Source: Flavobacterium luminosum (GTDB lineage Bacteria > Bacteroidota > Bacteroidia > Flavobacteriales > Flavobacteriaceae). Taken from it: 64,000 bases of DNA. Of this stretch, positions 61,673 through 64,000 are shown in pieces; positions within the stretch are counted from its first letter, which is position 1, and every line of letters starts with the position of its first letter. The translations under genes and the position numbers were made by a program. The notes beneath the pieces were generated by a model. That model saw only the letters and a program-made list of their open reading frames with translations. It made no database searches and had not been told where the DNA came from. The stretch spans positions 372,001 to 436,000 of the forward strand of contig NZ_JAMLJM010000001.1 of NCBI RefSeq assembly GCF_023635005.1, given 5' to 3'.

Positions 61673-62237
61673 ATTTTCCATTGAAGGCGGTCATGGTGTT
61701 TCCTAAACCAGCCAATGCAAAAGATTCTACAGCGTTAGCGGCTACTTCTAAGCGCTCTGGTAGTTTTACCTTTTCTGCTTCGTCCCATTCTCCTAACACA
61801 TAATCGACTTGTTTTCCCTTTTTAAAATCGTCACTGATCCCAAAACGAAAACGAGGATAGTCCGTAGTATTTAAAACTGATTGAATACTCTTAAGTCCGT
61901 TATGACCTCCGTCGGAACCTTTTGGCTTTATTCGAAGAGTCCCGAAAGGAAGATTCAAATCGTCTGTAATGATTAAGATGTTTTCTTTGGCGATTTTTTC
62001 TTTTTCCATCCAATACTGAACGGCTTTACCGCTTAAATTCATGTAGGTATTTGGTTTCAGCAATAACAGTGTACGTCCTTTTACTTTCACTTCTGCCATG
62101 GTTCCCAACTTTACCGTTTCAAATTCGACACCGGCTTTTTTAGCCAAGAAATCGACTACTTTAAAACCTATATTGTGTCGGGTATTCACATATTCTGCTC
62201 CAATATTACCAAGTCCGACTATTAAAAATTTTTTCAT
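61671..62237 (-). CDS. pth: Peptidyl-tRNA hydrolase
   Basis: 188-aa enzyme that recycles peptidyl-tRNA released by stalled ribosomes. The start FLIVGLGNIGAEYVNTRHNIGF contains N11 and the catalytic H21, and the TDDLNLPFG region holds the active-site Asp. I prefer ATG 62237, which gives the usual size. An in-frame ATG at 62294 would add 19 residues but lies only about 5 nt from a TACTTTTG -7 box (62299-62306), so that transcript would be leaderless. The choice is not certain. Confidence 0.95.
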   Translation of the reverse strand: MKKFLIVGLGNIGAEYVNTRHNIGFKVVDFLAKKAGVEFETVKLGTMAEVKVKGRTLLLLKPNTYMNLSGKAVQYWMEKEKIAKENILIITDDLNLPFGTLRIKPKGSDGGHNGLKSIQSVLNTTDYPRFRFGISDDFKKGKQVDYVLGEWDEAEKVKLPERLEVAANAVESFALAGLGNTMTAFNGK

Positions 62238-62298
62238 ATCTATTTTTTCGGTTACTGTTTTGGATGAAAACAGATGAGCAATCCAATGAATCATGAGG

Positions 62299-62306
62299 CA
62301 AAAGTA
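62299..62306 (-). promoter_or_regulatory. -7 box upstream of pth
   Basis: TACTTTTG on the minus strand. It decides between the two possible pth starts, favouring the downstream one. Confidence 0.5.
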
Positions 62307-62340
62307 AATTAATTTAGACGGATTACAAAAAGTATGACTG

Positions 62341-62400
62341 ATCCTATTTAGCCCTGATCGAAGCTAGCTACCGTGTAGCGCGAAGAGCAGGAATAAGGAT
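62341..62400. repeat. Imperfect palindromic intergenic element
   Basis: A 60-nt sequence that folds on itself: outer arms ATCCTATT / AATAAGGAT with a bulge, a middle CCTG / CAGG, and an inner hairpin GCTAC-CGT-GTAGC. It is more GC-rich than the surrounding AT-rich DNA. Its AGCCCTGAT...AGCAGGA framework recalls palindromic elements that I remember being scattered between genes in flavobacterial genomes. No second copy is seen in this window. Confidence 0.5.
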
Positions 62401-62456
62401 AGCTGAACAACCCTAAACATTCGCTCCACATAATTACCAAAATGGATTACATAAAA

Positions 62457-62482
62457 AAAGGCGTCTCGTTGAAGACGCCTTT
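62457..62482 (-). terminator. Terminator of rplY
   Basis: Stem AAAGGCGTCT / AGACGCCTTT with a 6-nt loop, followed on the minus strand by a T-run. Confidence 0.85.
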
Positions 62483-62501
62483 GGTATAAAGTTTAAAAAG
62501 A

Positions 62502-63107
62502 TTATTTTTTCTTTTTTCCTCCTTTTTCTGCTTTTGCCGCTTCCTGAGCCGCTTTCATAGCCGCACGAGAAATTCTTACTTGACAAACCACAGTGTTGTC
62601 TGGATGTAAAAACTTGTAGTTATCAGAAGCTAACTTCGTGATGTACAGTTTGTTACCCATTTCTAAAGAAGAAATATCAGCATCGATAAAATCTGGTAAG
62701 TTAGCAGGTAAAGCTTTTACTTTTAATTTACGTTGGTTTAAACGTAAAACACCCCCTAATAATACCCCTGGAGAAGTACCTACAACTCTAACCGGAATTT
62801 CCATGGTAACTTCTTTATTATCGAATAACTGATAGAAATCGATGTGTAAAATTTTGTCCGTTACAGGGTGTACTTGGATATCTTGTAAAACCGCATTGAA
62901 CGATTTTCCGTTATCCAACTCAATCACAACTGTGTGTGCGTTTGGAGTGTAAACCAAGTTTTTGAATGCTTTTTCTTCTGCTGAGAAATGCACTGGTTGA
63001 TCTCCTCCGTATAATACGCAAGGAACCGCTCCAGCATTACGTAAGGCTTTCGTAGCTACTTTGCCCACGCTTTCTCTTTCTGATCCTTTGATTGTAATTG
63101 ATTTCAT
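62502..63107 (-). CDS. rplY: 50S ribosomal protein L25 / general stress protein Ctc
   Basis: 201-aa two-domain L25 (Ctc type). The N-terminal domain binds 5S rRNA; the C-terminal TL5-like beta domain is absent from the short E. coli form. A Lys/Ala-rich tail ([12 protein letters not shown]) closes it. It lies 29 nt after prs on the same strand, an order shared by many bacteria (prs-ctc-pth). Confidence 0.95.
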   Translation of the reverse strand: MKSITIKGSERESVGKVATKALRNAGAVPCVLYGGDQPVHFSAEEKAFKNLVYTPNAHTVVIELDNGKSFNAVLQDIQVHPVTDKILHIDFYQLFDNKEVTMEIPVRVVGTSPGVLLGGVLRLNQRKLKVKALPANLPDFIDADISSLEMGNKLYITKLASDNYKFLHPDNTVVCQVRISRAAMKAAQEAAKAEKGGKKKK

Positions 63108-63136
63108 TTAAAAAAAATATAGTTAATAATATAAAC

Positions 63137-64000
63137 TTACATTAAAAATTTTCCACTGATGGAATTGTTGTGATGTACCATGTGCATAACTTCCGCGAAT
63201 AAAGGAGCACAACTCACCACTTTAATTTTAATAGATTCTTTCTTTAACGGGATAGAATCGCTCACTATTAATTCGCTTAATTGCGAGTTTTCAATTTTTT
63301 CGTAAGCATTGCCAGATAAAATGGCATGCGTACAAATAGCTCTCACGCTCAAGGCACCTTTTTCGATCATTAAATCAGCCGCTTTGGCTAATGTTCCTCC
63401 GGTATCGATCATATCATCTACCAAGATCACATTTCTTCCTTTTACCTCTCCGATGAGTTCCATCGATTCGATGATATTGGCTGCTTTTCTTTGTTTGTAA
63501 CAGATCACCACGTCCGACTCTAGAAATTTTGAATAGGCATAAGCTCTTTTCGATCCTCCCATATCTGGAGAAGCGATTGTCAAGTTTTCTAAACCTAAAC
63601 TTTTTACATAAGGTAAAAAGATGGTTGACGCAAACAAATGATCCACTGGTTTTTCAAAGAAACCTTGAATCTGGTCAGCGTGCAAATCCATTGTCATAAT
63701 TCGGGTGGCACCGGCACTTTCCAATAATTTTGCAACTAGTTTGGCTCCAATTGGTACTCTGGGTTTGTCTTTTCTGTCCTGACGTGCCCAACCAAAATAA
63801 GGAATTACAGCCGTAATATGTCTTGCTGAAGCTCTTTTGGCCGCATCTATCATTAGCAACAATTCCATTAAGTTATCTGAACTTGGAAACGTTGAACAAA
63901 CGATAAACACTCTCAATCCGCGGATTGATTCTTCATAAGACGGCTGAAATTCACCATCACTATAGTGCGAGAACGTTACTTTCCCTAGCTCAACACCGTA
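63137..64000 (-). CDS. prs: Ribose-phosphate pyrophosphokinase (partial, cut by the window edge)
   Basis: 288 codons, open to the end of the window, so the N-terminal part (about 25 residues) is missing. The enzyme makes PRPP from ribose 5-phosphate and ATP for nucleotide synthesis. Visible motifs include FIVCSTFPSSDNLMELLLMID, the PYFGWARQDRKDKPR loop and the PRPP-binding VILVDDMIDTGGTL. Reading continues in frame upstream of the first internal start (VTFSHYSDGEFQ), which confirms truncation by the window edge, not by mutation. Confidence 0.95.
   Translation of the reverse strand, partial: YGVELGKVTFSHYSDGEFQPSYEESIRGLRVFIVCSTFPSSDNLMELLLMIDAAKRASARHITAVIPYFGWARQDRKDKPRVPIGAKLVAKLLESAGATRIMTMDLHADQIQGFFEKPVDHLFASTIFLPYVKSLGLENLTIASPDMGGSKRAYAYSKFLESDVVICYKQRKAANIIESMELIGEVKGRNVILVDDMIDTGGTLAKAADLMIEKGALSVRAICTHAILSGNAYEKIENSQLSELIVSDSIPLKKESIKIKVVSCAPLFAEVMHMVHHNNSISGKFLM

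Noticed and set aside
1..64000. CRISPR arrays, insertion sequences, integrases, defence systems and rRNA genes
   Set aside because: I looked for spaced direct repeats, transposase or integrase motifs, defence-type genes and conserved rRNA segments on both strands and saw none.

Overview
The window reads as chromosomal DNA from a member of the Flavobacteriaceae, most likely Flavobacterium or a close relative. The evidence is low GC, A-rich leaders without Shine-Dalgarno sequences, repeated TAnnTTTG -7 boxes (several with a TTG about 18-20 bp upstream), type IX secretion genes (sprA, remB, a PorP/SprF paralogue, cargo with C-terminal sorting domains), and the gene order remB-deoC-vanZ-gcvH-sprA-ruvA-maeB, which I recall from Flavobacterium johnsoniae. 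There is no prophage, transposon, CRISPR array or rRNA operon. Coding is dense, with convergent genes usually separated by a single U-tailed hairpin.

Layout. 1-6.8 kb: AsmA-family protein, DUF2797 protein, GH3-family adenylating enzyme, and a PD40/OmpA envelope protein. 6.9-12.3 kb (minus): clpX, clpP, tig, a small membrane protein, an alpha/beta hydrolase and pdxJ. 12.3-20.6 kb (plus): CBS protein and nadK, then a cell-envelope operon (DUF6089 barrel, uppS, bamA, two OmpH/Skp chaperones), then murI. 20.7-25.6 kb: gamma carbonic anhydrase, a PorP/SprF paralogue, an Nfu scaffold with a doubled N-domain, dodecin, an amphipathic-helix protein, a frameshifted MscS-family channel gene, and tsaB. 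25.7-29.9 kb: membrane-fusion adaptor and TolC without an inner-membrane pump, then a DUF4403 lipoprotein. 29.9-35.0 kb (minus): ctaB, two subunit III genes, subunit IV, a cysteine-free thioredoxin-like protein, SCO, DUF420 and a small CxxC membrane protein. This is a cytochrome c oxidase biogenesis operon that lacks subunits I and II. 35.1-50.8 kb (minus): remB, deoC, vanZ-like, gcvH, sprA (7.3 kb), ruvA, maeB, a LolC/E-like permease and rbfA. 50.9-54.5 kb: mce, a CAU-anticodon tRNA, a small protein with a sorting-signal-like tail, bioB and ribF. 54.5-61.6 kb: three secreted zinc metalloproteases with type IX sorting domains. 61.7-64 kb (minus): pth, a palindromic intergenic element, rplY (ctc) and a truncated prs.

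How it fits together. Most of the window is housekeeping. The thread of biological interest is the envelope and type IX secretion: SprA is the translocon barrel, RemB is a motility-linked surface protein, BamA and the OmpH proteins assemble outer-membrane barrels, and the three metalloproteases are probable cargo. I found no clearly new multi-gene system. The best leads are a degenerate cysteine-free SCO-like protein and a CxxC microprotein beside SCO, the TonB-like domain fused to the RemB barrel, the shared sorting domains in the protease cluster, the broken mscS gene, and several intergenic inverted repeats.
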